In this document: piece after piece, positions 33,617 to 42,617 of the stretch
How the letters are laid out: each line of letters begins with the position of its first letter
Numbering within the stretch: the stretch's first letter is position 1
Assembly (NCBI GenBank): GCA_052326605.1
Contig: JBKQMB010000095.1
Location: 124,001 to 188,000 of the forward strand
Length of the DNA: 64,000 nucleotides
DNA from: Bog-756 sp052326605
GTDB taxonomy: Bacteria > Actinomycetota > Acidimicrobiia > Acidimicrobiales > RAAP-2
Direction of reading: 5' to 3'
Made by a program: the position numbers and the translations under genes
Notes under the pieces: generated by a model
What the model saw: the letters and a program-made list of their open reading frames with translations, nothing else
Told to the model about the DNA's origin: nothing
Database searches by the model: none

Positions 33617-33820
33617 TCAGATCTTGCGGACCTGGCTCGCCTGCAGGCCCTTTTGACCCTGCTTCGTCTCGAACTCCACACGCTGGCCCTCCGCGAGGTC
33701 GCGGAAGCCCTCCATCTGGATCTCGGACTGATGCACGAAGAGATCATCCCCGCCGCCGTCAGGCGTAATGAAACCGAAACCTTTTTCGGCGTTGAACCAC
33801 TTAACTGCACCTACACCCAT
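33617..33820 (-). CDS. Cold-shock domain protein
   Basis: A 67-residue single OB-fold RNA/DNA chaperone: GAVKWFNAEKGFGFITPDGGGDDLFVHQSEI carries both RNP motifs (KGFGFI, DLFVH), and the end is VEFETKQGQKGLQASQVRKI. ATG 33820 was chosen: AAGGAGA lies just upstream and the family starts there, though the frame is open for 15 more codons. The lower GC of the gene and leader is usual for cold-shock genes, whose leaders act as thermosensors. Confidence 0.95.
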   Translation of the reverse strand: MGVGAVKWFNAEKGFGFITPDGGGDDLFVHQSEIQMEGFRDLAEGQRVEFETKQGQKGLQASQVRKI

Positions 33821-34002
33821 AACTGAGTCTCCTTGAAATTCACGCACGGTAACGCGGGGATCCATTGTGAAGCCCTACATGCATCGGCCCGCGTGATTGG
33901 GTCGATGACCCCACTACCCTAGGCGCAAAGGGCGTCCGCCGCGCCACTTGTCGTCAGAAGGCCTCCGATCGGGTCGATCCGGGCTCGTGGCGGGGCGTCC
34001 GC

Positions 34003-34803
34003 TCAGGCAGGATCGGGGTACTCTGCCGACGCCCCGGCACCCGATCCCCGGATCGGCGACACGGCCGAAGAGCCCGCCCCGCGTGCGCCCACCCGCTCGG
34101 CCCAGCTCGGCGCGGAGACCCGTCGGCCGACCGTTTCGAAGACCTCCGCCAGCAACATCACCGAGAATGCGATGAAGAAGATCGGCTCCACCAGCGTCCC
34201 CAACCGGTCGGTCAGGTAGGCCAGTGCGAGCAGCGGGTACCCCACCGCCAGCACCGTGACCAGGCCCGAGTAGACCCGTGCCCAAACCGTGCCGTCACCG
34301 CGGGTCCGGCGCATGGCGATGACCGCGGCAGTGGTCAGCGCAGCGAACTCGACGATGCCCGAGACCATGTGGACGTAGTGGTGCACGGGGAGCTGAAGGT
34401 GCCACTCCAACCGCCGGCAGGTGGCACTCAACCCCTCCGAGCAGGCGTAGGTGTAGTGACCGCCCACCGCACCGGCAGCGGCGAACACGACCATCCACCT
34501 CCACTCGCGGCGACGTCCTCCGTCGGCCAGCGGACCGCGGAGGAACAGAGCGGCGAGCATCAGCAGGCCGGCGACGAGGTCGGCCCCCGACATCAGGGCG
34601 GCGTGCGGCCGGCCGTCGGCCTCGAGGTCGGAGAAGAAGCCGTTCACCGACGGCATCAGACCCGGCACCAACAGCACCACGACCCACCAGTTGTAGGCGA
34701 TCACCGCGCCGATGGCCAGCACTCGGGCCGCGTTCAGCTCCCCGGCGCCCACCTCGGTGCGCCGCGGGATCCGGACCCGCGAAGGGAGGGTCAGTGCCTG
34801 CAC
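34003..34803 (-). CDS. DUF998-like multi-pass membrane protein
   Basis: About 266 residues from GTG 34803 with six predicted membrane spans: AARVLAIGAVIAYNWWVVVLLVPGL, a long loop with a Met-rich second span (LMSGADLVAGLLMLAALFL), WRWMVVFAAAGAVGG, then LPVHHYVHMVSGIVEFAALTTAAVIA and two more. The combination of a loop between spans 1 and 2, Cys pair (CSEGLSATC) and HHYVHMVSG is like DUF998/Fur-type membrane proteins of actinobacteria, of unknown function. The C-terminal 40 residues are polar. The start is uncertain; no clear ribosome site precedes it. Confidence 0.65.
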   Translation of the reverse strand: MQALTLPSRVRIPRRTEVGAGELNAARVLAIGAVIAYNWWVVVLLVPGLMPSVNGFFSDLEADGRPHAALMSGADLVAGLLMLAALFLRGPLADGGRRREWRWMVVFAAAGAVGGHYTYACSEGLSATCRRLEWHLQLPVHHYVHMVSGIVEFAALTTAAVIAMRRTRGDGTVWARVYSGLVTVLAVGYPLLALAYLTDRLGTLVEPIFFIAFSVMLLAEVFETVGRRVSAPSWAERVGARGAGSSAVSPIRGSGAGASAEYPDPA

Positions 34804-34915
34804 GGTCGATTCAACATTATTGCTCCCCCAATCATTCCTGGGGATCGGAGGTGAACCCTGGCATACGCACCGCTCCCCCCGGGATCGTGGGCACCCACTG
34901 GTACCGTCGCGTCCC

Positions 34916-36439
34916 ATGGTGCCCCCGATCAGCCGCCGGCGCAACGGTGCCTCCGTGGCGGTCGTCCTCCTCCTGGCCCTGGTCGCCGGGTGCGGGAGCC
35001 CGGCCGGCGGCCCGACGGCGTCGACCAAGGCCACTGCCTCCTCCGATCGCCTGCCCGCGCTCCCATCGGCACCGGCGATCGAATGGTCGCTGTGCAGCGC
35101 AGGCTCCGCCATCCAGTGCGGCACCGTGTCCGTGCCGGTCGACTACCGACACCCGCACCGCGCCTCGATCGCCATTGCTGTCACCCGGGCCCCGGCCCTC
35201 GATCCCTCCGGTCCGCACGGCACACTGGTCTTCAACCCCGGCGGACCCGGGGAGAGCGGCAACCAGATCCTCCCGGTGGCACTCAGCCTGCTGCCCCCGG
35301 CCATCCGCCAGGACTTCGACATCGTGACCTTCGACCCCCGGGGAACCGGGGCCAGCGACCCGCTCCGCTGCGGCACCTCGCCGTCCGCGATCACCAGCGC
35401 GGATCCGGTGCCGGCCGCGCCCGGTCGGCCGCTACCGGGGAGCACGGCGTTCACGACCATGGCCCGCTCCTGCCAGGCGGAGGCACCCGACCTCGAACCG
35501 TTCATCGACACCACCGACACCGCGCGCGACATGGACAGGATCAGGCAGTCCCTCGGCCTCGCCACCATCAGCTTCTACGGCATCTCGTACGGGACCGTGC
35601 TGGGTACCGTCTACGCGGAACTCTTCCCCCACCGGGTCGGCACCATGGTCCTCGACGGTGCCGTGGACATCAACGCCTCCCTGACCCAACAGGCCCTCGA
35701 GGAGGCCCCGGTCGCCGAACAGTCCCTCGCCCACCTGTTCGCCACCTGCGCGGCCACGCCGTCGTGCCCCCTCGGCCCCGACCCGACGGCGTTCTTCTCC
35801 GGGCTCGCCGCGTCCCTGACCCGGCACCCCCTGCCGGCCCCCGGGGGCGGCGACACCGAACCGGTCACCGTGGGGGACCTGGACACCGCCACCCTGTACG
35901 CCCTGGGCGTGCCCGCCTTCACCTCCTCCTACGAGTCGGCGCTGGTGGCCGCCGAACACGGCGACGGCGCACCCTTGAGGTCCCTCGCCCTCGAGTCCGC
36001 CATCGACATCGACGGGGCTCCGTTGGTGGACCCCCAGTGGGCCATCACCTGCAACGACGCTGCCGTGCACCCAGGGCCGATCGCAGCAGGGTCCCTGGCC
36101 ACGGCCCTGCACGCCCGGTACCCGCTGATCGGCGCCTACGCGGTCATCTACAACATGGGCGGGTGCGTCTCGTGGCCGGCGGGGCGGCAGACCGTGGTGG
36201 ACGTCCACCCCGCCGGGGCACCGCCGGTCCTGGTCATCGGCAATACCGGCGACCCGATCACCCCGCTGGTCGGTGCCCGCCACCTGGCCGCCATCTTCCC
36301 GGTGGCCGCCCTGCTCACCTGGGACGGATGGGGCCACACCTGGCTGCTGAGCGGACCGGACGACGCCTGCATGAGCCGGGCGGTCACCACCTACCTGACC
36401 GGTGGAGGGCTCCCCCCGGCCGGCACCGTCTGCCACTGA
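34916..36439 (+). CDS. Secreted alpha/beta hydrolase (tripeptidyl aminopeptidase-like lipoprotein)
   Basis: A 507-residue serine hydrolase with a lipobox (LALVAGC, Cys about 24). The order is that of TAP/SlpD-type peptidases: CGTVSVPVDYRHP, LVFNPGGPGESGNQIL (oxyanion region), FDPRGTGASDPLRC, ISFYGISYGTVLGTVYAELFP with the nucleophile Ser, and the C-terminal domain VLVIGNTGDPITPL (Asp) and WDGWGHTWLL (His). It should act on peptides or esters outside the membrane. ATG 34916 leaves about 110 bases to the divergent DUF998-like gene for two promoters. Confidence 0.9.
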   Translation: MVPPISRRRNGASVAVVLLLALVAGCGSPAGGPTASTKATASSDRLPALPSAPAIEWSLCSAGSAIQCGTVSVPVDYRHPHRASIAIAVTRAPALDPSGPHGTLVFNPGGPGESGNQILPVALSLLPPAIRQDFDIVTFDPRGTGASDPLRCGTSPSAITSADPVPAAPGRPLPGSTAFTTMARSCQAEAPDLEPFIDTTDTARDMDRIRQSLGLATISFYGISYGTVLGTVYAELFPHRVGTMVLDGAVDINASLTQQALEEAPVAEQSLAHLFATCAATPSCPLGPDPTAFFSGLAASLTRHPLPAPGGGDTEPVTVGDLDTATLYALGVPAFTSSYESALVAAEHGDGAPLRSLALESAIDIDGAPLVDPQWAITCNDAAVHPGPIAAGSLATALHARYPLIGAYAVIYNMGGCVSWPAGRQTVVDVHPAGAPPVLVIGNTGDPITPLVGARHLAAIFPVAALLTWDGWGHTWLLSGPDDACMSRAVTTYLTGGGLPPAGTVCH

Positions 36440-36496
36440 GCGGCCGGCCCACGCCCCGGAGCCGGCGCCCGGGCGCGCGTCGGGGGGCGGGGCCGC

Positions 36497-37912
36497 TCAA
36501 GGGCGGCCGTCGACGGCCAGGCGGTCGGCGCGTAGGGGCAGGCGACCGGTGAGGGCGATGCCCAGGACGGCCACCGCACCGGGCAGGGCGAAGGCCACGG
36601 TGACCCCGGTGGTCAACGGCCATCCCCTGGCGGCCCCCACCGCGATGGCGGCACCGCCCAGCCCGGCGCCGAGGGCCGCTCCCAGCACGTCGGAGAGGCT
36701 CAACGAGGCCGACGCCCAACCCTCCCTGCCGGAGGGCGCCTCGCGCAGCATCATCAGCGTGGTGGGCGCATAGGCCAGCCCCATGCCGAGCCCGGCCACC
36801 GCCCAGGACAGGTAGGCCACCGACAGGGGCACCGGGGGTTCGAGGACCGCGATCATGCCGCCTACCCCGACCACCACGAGGCTCAGCCCCACCCGCACCA
36901 GCCGGCGGCCCTCCCACCGCTGATTGAGGCGGGCCTGGATCCATGCCCCGACCGCCCAGGACAGTGTCGAGACGGTCACCACGATGCCTGCCGCAGCCAC
37001 AGTGTGGTGGCGCACGGTCACCACGGCCAGGGTGACGAAGGCATCCGCCCCGAAGAAGGCGAACGTCAACAGGCCCCGGCTGAGAATGGTGGTGGGCAGC
37101 CCGGGCGCGGCCCGCAGGGTCCCGGCCGGCAGCAGTCGCCGCAGAGCCGGCACCAGCACCACGGCTCCGGCGACCACCAATGGCACCACCAGGACCGGGT
37201 GCCCGGCGGTCAGCCCCCCGAGCACCAGGCCGGTCCCCACCGCGGTGCGGACCGCATCCACCATCCGGTGCTCGACCTCGGGGGGCCTGGCCGGCCTCCC
37301 CAGCCGGGCCAAGCCGGGCAGGGCCAGCGCCCCGGTCACGGCCACCAAGGGGATCAGGCCCAGGAACACCCACCGCCACCCGAAGACGTGGGCCACCGCC
37401 GCGCTGGCCAGCGGTCCGACGATCCCGGGGGCCACCCACGCCGTCGAGAGCACCGCCATCATCCGGGCCCGGAGCCGCTCGGGGAAGGCCCGGCCGATGG
37501 CCACATAGGCCACCGCGGGGATCGCTCCGGCGCCCAGGCCCTGCAGCGTCCGTCCCACCACCAGGACGATCATCGTGGGGGCGAGGCCGGCCACCACCAG
37601 ACCTGCGCCGAACAGTACGAGGCCGGCCACGTAGGGGCGGGTGGGGCCCGATCGGTCCGCCTCCCGGCCGGCGGCCACGATGCCGACCATGCAGCCCAGG
37701 AGGAAGGCGCTGAACACCCAGCCGTAGAGATGGAGGCCGCCCAGGTCGCGGGCGACCTCCGGCATGATGGTCACCACGGCCAGTGCCTCGGAGGCCACGA
37801 AGGTGATGGTGAGCACCAGACCCACCGTGAGCGCCCGGCGCTCGGGAGCCCAGAGGCTGTCCCCGGCCCCTCCTCCCCGGCCGGGCGGACCTCCGATCGA
37901 TGCCCCGCTCAT
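36497..37912 (-). CDS. MFS transporter
   Basis: A 471-residue protein with 12-14 membrane spans. TIMPEVARDLGGLHLYGWVFSAFLLGCMVGIVAAGREAD covers the first two spans and the motif A region (modified: GREADRSGP), GRTLQGLGAGAIPAVAYVAIGRAFPERLRARMMAV has the motif B Arg and the family loop, and PGIVGPLASAAVAH is motif C, the mark of antiporters. It is probably a drug or metabolite exporter; the substrate is unknown. It converges on the hydrolase gene; a 12-bp palindrome (GCGCCC/GGGCGC) at 36465 lies between. Confidence 0.87.
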   Translation of the reverse strand: MSGASIGGPPGRGGGAGDSLWAPERRALTVGLVLTITFVASEALAVVTIMPEVARDLGGLHLYGWVFSAFLLGCMVGIVAAGREADRSGPTRPYVAGLVLFGAGLVVAGLAPTMIVLVVGRTLQGLGAGAIPAVAYVAIGRAFPERLRARMMAVLSTAWVAPGIVGPLASAAVAHVFGWRWVFLGLIPLVAVTGALALPGLARLGRPARPPEVEHRMVDAVRTAVGTGLVLGGLTAGHPVLVVPLVVAGAVVLVPALRRLLPAGTLRAAPGLPTTILSRGLLTFAFFGADAFVTLAVVTVRHHTVAAAGIVVTVSTLSWAVGAWIQARLNQRWEGRRLVRVGLSLVVVGVGGMIAVLEPPVPLSVAYLSWAVAGLGMGLAYAPTTLMMLREAPSGREGWASASLSLSDVLGAALGAGLGGAAIAVGAARGWPLTTGVTVAFALPGAVAVLGIALTGRLPLRADRLAVDGRP

Positions 37913-37993
37913 AGGGGCAGCCTAAGAGCCGGGGTGCCCGCGACGAGTGGTCGGCGGCGGGGTGCCCCCCCGGGAGGAGGGCTCCCGTCCGCG

Positions 37994-38224
37994 CTACCGG
38001 GGGACGAGCACCTGCTCGAGGAGCACGGCCCGACGGGGGCACTCGGCGGCCGCCCGGGTGGCGAGGGCCACCTGCCCGCCCTCGACCGGGGCGCCGTCGA
38101 CGATCGGGTACCCCCATTCGTCGAGGGTGACCCGTTCGGGGAGCAGCTCGGCGCAGTAGCCGTAGGCGTCACAGGCCACCGGGTCGACCCGGACCCGCAG
38201 CCCGACCCGCTGTCGAGTGGTCAT
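37994..38224 (-). CDS. Small ferredoxin (3Fe-4S type)
   Basis: A 76-residue ferredoxin. Three cluster cysteines are visible: C-x5-C in VDPVACDAYGYCAELLPERV and the last in AAAECPRRAVLL. The middle Cys of a 4Fe-4S set is replaced (CDAYGYC), as in the 3Fe-4S ferredoxins that serve actinobacterial P450s and related oxidoreductases. ATG 38224 overlaps the stop of the NuoF-like gene, so it is the electron partner of that operon. Confidence 0.85.
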   Translation of the reverse strand: MTTRQRVGLRVRVDPVACDAYGYCAELLPERVTLDEWGYPIVDGAPVEGGQVALATRAAAECPRRAVLLEQVLVPR

Positions 38225-39534
38225 GATGCCCACCGGTCCCGGGTCGTGGCGGCCGGAAGGGCCAGCACACTGGGAGCGCGGTGTCCGGCGCACGGCCGTC
38301 CCCGCTCATGGGCCAGCGCGTCATCGGCGAAGACCGCCAGGGCGGTCCTGGCCAGACGGACCACGCCGTCGGGGTGGCGGCACGCGCCGCGCCCGTCGAC
38401 GACGGCCGCCCGAACCTCGATGCGCTCGAGCACGCCGGCCCCGGCGCGGCCGACCGCCAACTGTTCGAGGTCGTCGGCGATGGCCGGCAGTCCGAAGACG
38501 CACGGGCCGCACTGCCCGGCACTCTCGCCGGCCATGTACCGGACGATGCGGGCCGTCTCGGCGATGCCGCACGAGGTGACCGGGAGCGCCACCACGATGC
38601 CGACGCCCATGGTGGCCCCGGCCGCGGCCAGGGGGCCGGGAGCGTACGGCGTGGACAGGTGGGAGGGATCGAGCCACGCCCCGCCGTAGCCGCCGAGCAG
38701 CAGGCCCGACAGCGCACCGTCGAGGCCGGCCCGGCCGACGATGTCCCCCACCGGCGTACCCAGCTCCACTTCGAGCACGCCCGGTGACCGAACCGCACCG
38801 GAGACCGTCACCAGGGTGGAACCGGGTGCCTCGGGAGTCCCCAGCCGACGGAACCACTCGGGCCCGTGGCGGGCGATGAGCGCCACCTGCGAGAGCGTCT
38901 CCGCGTTGTGCACCAGCACCGGTCGTCGGCCGACGGCGAGCGGGACCGATTTGTCGATCCGCAGGGAAGGGAGCGCCTCCCGGTTGTTCAGCCACGCCAC
39001 CAGGGCCGACTCCTCCCCGGACACGTACCGTCCCGGCGGTCGTTCCACCGAGATCCGGCGGTGGTCCATCCCCGCACGGGCACGCTCGGCGACGGCTGCC
39101 GTCACCGACGCTGCGGTCCGGCCGTTGTCGTCGGCGACACAGATCACGATGTCGGACGCCCCGACCGCGGCGGCGGCCACGTCGGCCCCGTCCAACACCA
39201 GGTGGGGCGAGTGGGCCAGCAACACCTTGTCCTTGGCACTGGCCGGCTCGCCCTCCATGGCGTTGACCACCACCATCGGCCGCCTGCCGCCGCGCCGGAC
39301 AGCGCTCCATTTGACCGCGGAGGGGAATCCCGCCCCGCCCCGCCCCAGGAGCCCCGACTCGGACACCGCCCGCCGGACGGCCGCCGCCCAGCCGGCATCG
39401 TCCCGCGTGGGGACGGCCAACGCACCGTGGGTGGCCAGATGGTCGGCCAGGACGGGGTTCAGGTCGGTGGCCGACCGGGCCCGGGGGGGCACGGTCAGCA
39501 GCCGGTCGTTGGCGTCAAGGGTCATGGCACTCAT
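38221..39534 (-). CDS. NuoF/RnfC-like flavo-iron-sulfur protein
   Basis: A 437-residue protein like the NADH-binding subunit of complex I: SGLLGRGGAGFPSAVKW (FMN/NADH motif), VVNAMEGEPASAKDKVLL, RYVSGEESALVAWLNNREALPSLR, VHNAETLSQVALIARHGPEWF, an SLBB-type domain (VSGAVRSPGVLEVELGTPVGDIV) and a 4Fe-4S site beginning SAGQCGPCVFGLPAI and ending GACRHPDG. The first Cys pair and one later Cys are visible; the usual CxxCxxC is shortened. It may move electrons between NAD(P)H, ferredoxin and the membrane subunit next to it. Starts coupled by overlap at both ends. Confidence 0.85.
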   Translation of the reverse strand: MSAMTLDANDRLLTVPPRARSATDLNPVLADHLATHGALAVPTRDDAGWAAAVRRAVSESGLLGRGGAGFPSAVKWSAVRRGGRRPMVVVNAMEGEPASAKDKVLLAHSPHLVLDGADVAAAAVGASDIVICVADDNGRTAASVTAAVAERARAGMDHRRISVERPPGRYVSGEESALVAWLNNREALPSLRIDKSVPLAVGRRPVLVHNAETLSQVALIARHGPEWFRRLGTPEAPGSTLVTVSGAVRSPGVLEVELGTPVGDIVGRAGLDGALSGLLLGGYGGAWLDPSHLSTPYAPGPLAAAGATMGVGIVVALPVTSCGIAETARIVRYMAGESAGQCGPCVFGLPAIADDLEQLAVGRAGAGVLERIEVRAAVVDGRGACRHPDGVVRLARTALAVFADDALAHERGRPCAGHRAPSVLALPAATTRDRWAS

Positions 39535-40274
39535 GGTCGTTCCTTCTCGAGCAGTCGGGTTGCCGAAGCGGTGCGGTGTTCCACGGGTGCTCCGGCTCCG
39601 GTCGGAGCCGGAGAGACCGGGCGCGTCGACCCGGGCCGAGGCGTCGAGTCCCCGGTGGACAGCCGGGCAGCCGAACGGTCGGCACGGTGCACGGGCACGG
39701 CCCGGGTGATGGCACCCGTCCTTGCGGCCCGCTCACTGGCCTCCCGGTGGTCGTGGACCCGCCAGGCCACTGCGCCACCGACCGCCAGCGTGCACGCCGC
39801 GGCCAGCGCGTCCATCCACAGCCTGGAGGCATCGGTGCCCATGCCCAGCGAGTGGGCCATGGCCACCGGCCAGCTGCCGTAGGCCAGCCAGTGGATGGCC
39901 CGCCAGGTGCGTGCACTCATCCGTTGGCGCAGAGCACTCGAGATGGCCACCGCGGCCAGGAGGTCCACGCCGACGGTTCCGAGCCCGGTCCACAGCGGCC
40001 GGTAGGGCGAAACGAACGGCACCAGCACCGAAGCCCACCCCACGTGCACATAGGTGTCGACGACGGCGGTGAGGACATGGAGGGCGAGGAAGGCCATGGC
40101 GAGCAGCGAGACCCGCTTGTGCAGATCGGCCTGGGCGAAGGCCGGCCACGAGCGTGACCTCACGCGCCCGGCCGTCAGGATTCCGAGCACCACGGTGCCG
40201 GTCAGGAGCACCAGTGCGACGATGCCCGTGGCGCGCAAGGCGTACCAGATGGTGGTCGAATGGGAGGCGAGCAT
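39531..40274 (-). CDS. Ferric-reductase-like haem membrane subunit
   Basis: A 247-residue protein with five to six spans in the first 180 residues and a disordered Arg/Pro/Ser tail. His residues in FAQADLHKRVSLLAMAFLALHVLTAVVDTYVHVG and WRAIHWLAYGSWPVAMAHSLGMG are placed to bind two haems, as in the ferric reductase-like/YedZ family. It would carry electrons across the membrane. The gene is coupled to apbE before it and to the NuoF-like gene after it, so a single electron path from NAD(P)H to an outside flavin or metal is likely. Confidence 0.8.
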   Translation of the reverse strand: MLASHSTTIWYALRATGIVALVLLTGTVVLGILTAGRVRSRSWPAFAQADLHKRVSLLAMAFLALHVLTAVVDTYVHVGWASVLVPFVSPYRPLWTGLGTVGVDLLAAVAISSALRQRMSARTWRAIHWLAYGSWPVAMAHSLGMGTDASRLWMDALAAACTLAVGGAVAWRVHDHREASERAARTGAITRAVPVHRADRSAARLSTGDSTPRPGSTRPVSPAPTGAGAPVEHRTASATRLLEKERP

Positions 40275-41272
40275 CACGGTGCCCTTCGTCCGTGGCGGAC
40301 GTCGATGGCGTCCAGGGGCCATCCCCCCGCATGGACGACGGTCCCGTCGGCGGCCACCAGCCGGGCCGGCACGCCGTGGGCGGCCAGGTTCCCGAGCGCG
40401 TCATGACCCCAGACGACGGCCGCCGTACTCCAGGCATTGGCCTCCACACAGGAGGCTGCGGTGGTCGACACCAGCGACCAGACGGATCGAGCGGCTTCGC
40501 CGGTCCACGGGTCCACGATGTGGTGCACCGGTCGCCCGTCGCGCGTCCATGCCCGGGCAGTGGTGCCCGAGGTGGCCAGGCCTCCGCCGTGGAGGGACAC
40601 GACCTGGTCGACCGCAGCCGGTTCCGTGGTGCATTCGGGGGCGATGCCGATGGCCCACCCGTCCCGGGGGCCGGGGCCGGCCACCGCCACATCGCCTCCC
40701 AGGTTGACCAGGACGCCGCAGGCGAGCGCCTCGGCGATCCTGGCCGCGGCGCGGTCGGCGGCGAATGCCTTGGCGGTCGCCCCGAGGTCCACGTGGACGC
40801 CCGCGGGGATGGCAACGGTGCGCTCGACCGGGTCCAGTTCGATCCGCCACCAGCCCGGAGCCGGCTGCGGCCGGTGGCGGGAGGCCGGTAGGTCGCGGCA
40901 CATCTCCTCGAAGTCACGGTCGTATCCGAGTTCGACGAGGGCCGACCCGATGGTCGGGTCCACGATGCCCGCGGTCCGCACAGCCACCACGCACGCCACC
41001 TCGAGGGCCTCGAAGAGCAGGGGGGTCACCTCTATCGGCTGTCCCGCACTCCTCACCTCCACCCGCCGGAGCTCCGAGTCGTCGCGGAATCGGCTGCAGG
41101 CCTGGTCGATGGCCGCCAGTTGGCCGGCCAACAGGGCGAGGGCCCCGTCAGCCCGGTGGGCGGCGGTCACCGCCACCAGCGCGGTGGTGCCGATCGCCCG
41201 CATCGAGCGGGTGGCGGGCGGCGTGTCCGTGTACGTGCCCGCCGCCGATGTCTCCAACTGGGCGCTGCTCAT
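40274..41272 (-). CDS. apbE: FAD:protein FMN transferase ApbE
   Basis: A 332-residue flavin transferase that links FMN to Thr/Ser of exported electron carriers. Visible motifs are CSRFRDDSELRRV, TVDPTIGSALVELGYDRDF-like IVDPTIGSALVELGYDRDF, VHVDLGATAKAFAADRAA, GVLVNLGGDVAVAG, GGLATSGTTARAW, HHIVDPWTGEAA and SCVEANAWSTAAVVWG (metal Asp/Thr region). There is no obvious signal peptide. Its operon contains a membrane-anchored Thr/Ser-rich peptide that could be its target. Start ATG 41272 overlaps that gene. Confidence 0.92.
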   Translation of the reverse strand: MSSAQLETSAAGTYTDTPPATRSMRAIGTTALVAVTAAHRADGALALLAGQLAAIDQACSRFRDDSELRRVEVRSAGQPIEVTPLLFEALEVACVVAVRTAGIVDPTIGSALVELGYDRDFEEMCRDLPASRHRPQPAPGWWRIELDPVERTVAIPAGVHVDLGATAKAFAADRAAARIAEALACGVLVNLGGDVAVAGPGPRDGWAIGIAPECTTEPAAVDQVVSLHGGGLATSGTTARAWTRDGRPVHHIVDPWTGEAARSVWSLVSTTAASCVEANAWSTAAVVWGHDALGNLAAHGVPARLVAADGTVVHAGGWPLDAIDVRHGRRAP

Positions 41273-41643
41273 GACTGCCCCGACACGGTGACCGGCGAGG
41301 TCGTGGGGGTGGTGGTTGTCGGGTTGGCCGCCGAGGCGGATGCCGACGGCGACGACCCTCCGGCCGCAGATCCGGTGGACGACTGCCCGGACACCGTGGT
41401 CGGCGTGGTGGTGGCGCCGGTGCCGGAGGATGAGCCCGACGTCGCGGCGGTGGTGCCGTGCGCGGTGACCGACGACGAGTGGGCGGTCGTCTCGGACGCC
41501 ACCAGGCCGCCGAGGCCGAGCGTGCCGGCGGCTGCCGCGATACCAATCGACGTCGTGGCACGTCGGACCCGACCCATGGCCCGGTCCCTCGACAAGGTGC
41601 GGTGGGCAAGAGGGCGCTGGTGCTCGGGGGGCTGGGTTGGCAT
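41269..41643 (-). CDS. Ser/Thr/Ala-rich membrane-anchored peptide, possible FMN carrier
   Basis: A 124-residue protein: basic start, one hydrophobic segment (TTSIGIAAAAGTLGLGGLVAS, about 30-50) that could be a signal anchor, then an 80-residue low-complexity outer part of Ser, Thr, Ala and Gly with VSGQS twice. Residues 75-80 read TGATTT, which fits the S/T-G-A-T-x-T site flavinylated by ApbE enzymes (Thr78 would carry FMN). The gene is coupled by an ATGA overlap to apbE. The composition makes a chance match easy, so this is only a candidate. A start at Met23 is also possible. Confidence 0.55.
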   Translation of the reverse strand: MPTQPPEHQRPLAHRTLSRDRAMGRVRRATTSIGIAAAAGTLGLGGLVASETTAHSSSVTAHGTTAATSGSSSGTGATTTPTTVSGQSSTGSAAGGSSPSASASAANPTTTTPTTSPVTVSGQS

Positions 41644-41810
41644 GTCCTGGGCTTTCGTGTGGAGGGCGGAGAACGTGTGTCGTCGTCAATCGACGGGGGC
41701 AACGCCCGGGCGCTGCCCCTCGGTGACCCCATTGCACAGGGCTCGCCGGAGAGTCAGCATTGCGTCAGCTGGGAGGTCCCTGTGAATGCATGCACGAGCG
41801 CACCGGGACT

Positions 41811-41830
41811 CACAGCTGGCCCACAGGCGG
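41811..41830 (+). promoter_or_regulatory. Direct repeat upstream of the response regulator
   Basis: CACAGCTGG (41811) and CACAGGCGG (41822) lie exactly 11 bases apart, the one-turn spacing expected for an OmpR-family dimer. The same pattern occurs at 44310-44329 before the glycosyltransferase genes. A further half-match CACAGGGCT lies near 41735 toward the divergent apbE operon. Confidence 0.5.
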
Positions 41831-41912
41831 ATCACACCCAGTAGCCAAACCCCGGTGCGATGCTGGTGGAACTTGCAGCTCAGGACTGTGGACATCGCAG
41901 GAGGAGAACACG

Positions 41913-42614
41913 GTGGAACCCACCCGCAGCCAACGAATTCTGGTCGTCGACGATGAGCCGTCCATCGTCGACGCCGTGGCCACCTCCCTCCGCTACGAGG
42001 GGTTCGACGTCGAAGAGGCGGCCAACGGCCGGCTGGCCCTGTCCGCCGCCCAGGAGCACCCGCCGGACCTGATCGTGCTCGACGTGATGCTGCCCGACCT
42101 CGACGGACTCGAGGTCACCCGCCGGTTGCGAGCCGACGGCCTCCGCGTGCCGATCCTCTTCCTGACCGCCCGCGACGCCGTCGAGGACAAGGTGGCCGGC
42201 CTCACCGTCGGCGGCGACGACTACGTCACCAAGCCCTTCGCCCTGGCCGAGATCGTGGCCCGGGTCCACGCCATCCTGAGGCGGATCGGCAGCGAGCCCG
42301 ATGACGAGGGCATCCTCCGCTTCGCCGACATCGAGATGGACGAGGGAGCGCACGAGGTGTCCCGGGACGGCCGGCCCATCTCGTTGACGGCCACCGAGTT
42401 CAACCTGTTGCGTTTCTTCCTCCTCAACCCCCGAAACGTGCTGTCCAAGTCGCAGATCCTCGACCACGTGTGGCACTACGACTTCGGCGGGGACGGCAAT
42501 GTGGTCGAGACCTATGTGAGCTACCTCCGCAAGAAGCTCGAGGCGGTCGGTCCCCCGGTCATCCACACGGTGCGTCTGGTCGGCTACGCACTGCGTGAGC
42601 CGACGGCGGAGTAG
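41913..42614 (+). CDS. OmpR/PhoB-family response regulator
   Basis: A 233-residue two-domain regulator. The receiver (about 8-120) has the acidic pair in VVDDEPS, phospho-acceptor Asp57 (LIVLDVMLPD), Thr in FLTARD and Lys in VTKPF. The winged-helix domain has LTATEFNLLRFFLLNPRNVLSKSQILDHVWHYDFGG and NVVETYVSYLRKKL. The GTG start follows AGGAGGA. Very close to the MprA/TcrA type. The kinase gene starts three bases after its stop. Direct repeats at 41811 are probable self-regulatory sites. Confidence 0.93.
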   Translation: MEPTRSQRILVVDDEPSIVDAVATSLRYEGFDVEEAANGRLALSAAQEHPPDLIVLDVMLPDLDGLEVTRRLRADGLRVPILFLTARDAVEDKVAGLTVGGDDYVTKPFALAEIVARVHAILRRIGSEPDDEGILRFADIEMDEGAHEVSRDGRPISLTATEFNLLRFFLLNPRNVLSKSQILDHVWHYDFGGDGNVVETYVSYLRKKLEAVGPPVIHTVRLVGYALREPTAE

Positions 42615-42617
42615 CCG

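Noticed and set aside
36438..36498. Bidirectional terminator between the hydrolase and MFS genes
   Set aside because: GAGCGGCC/GGCCGCTC are exact complements but 45 bases apart and partly inside both stop regions; not convincing.
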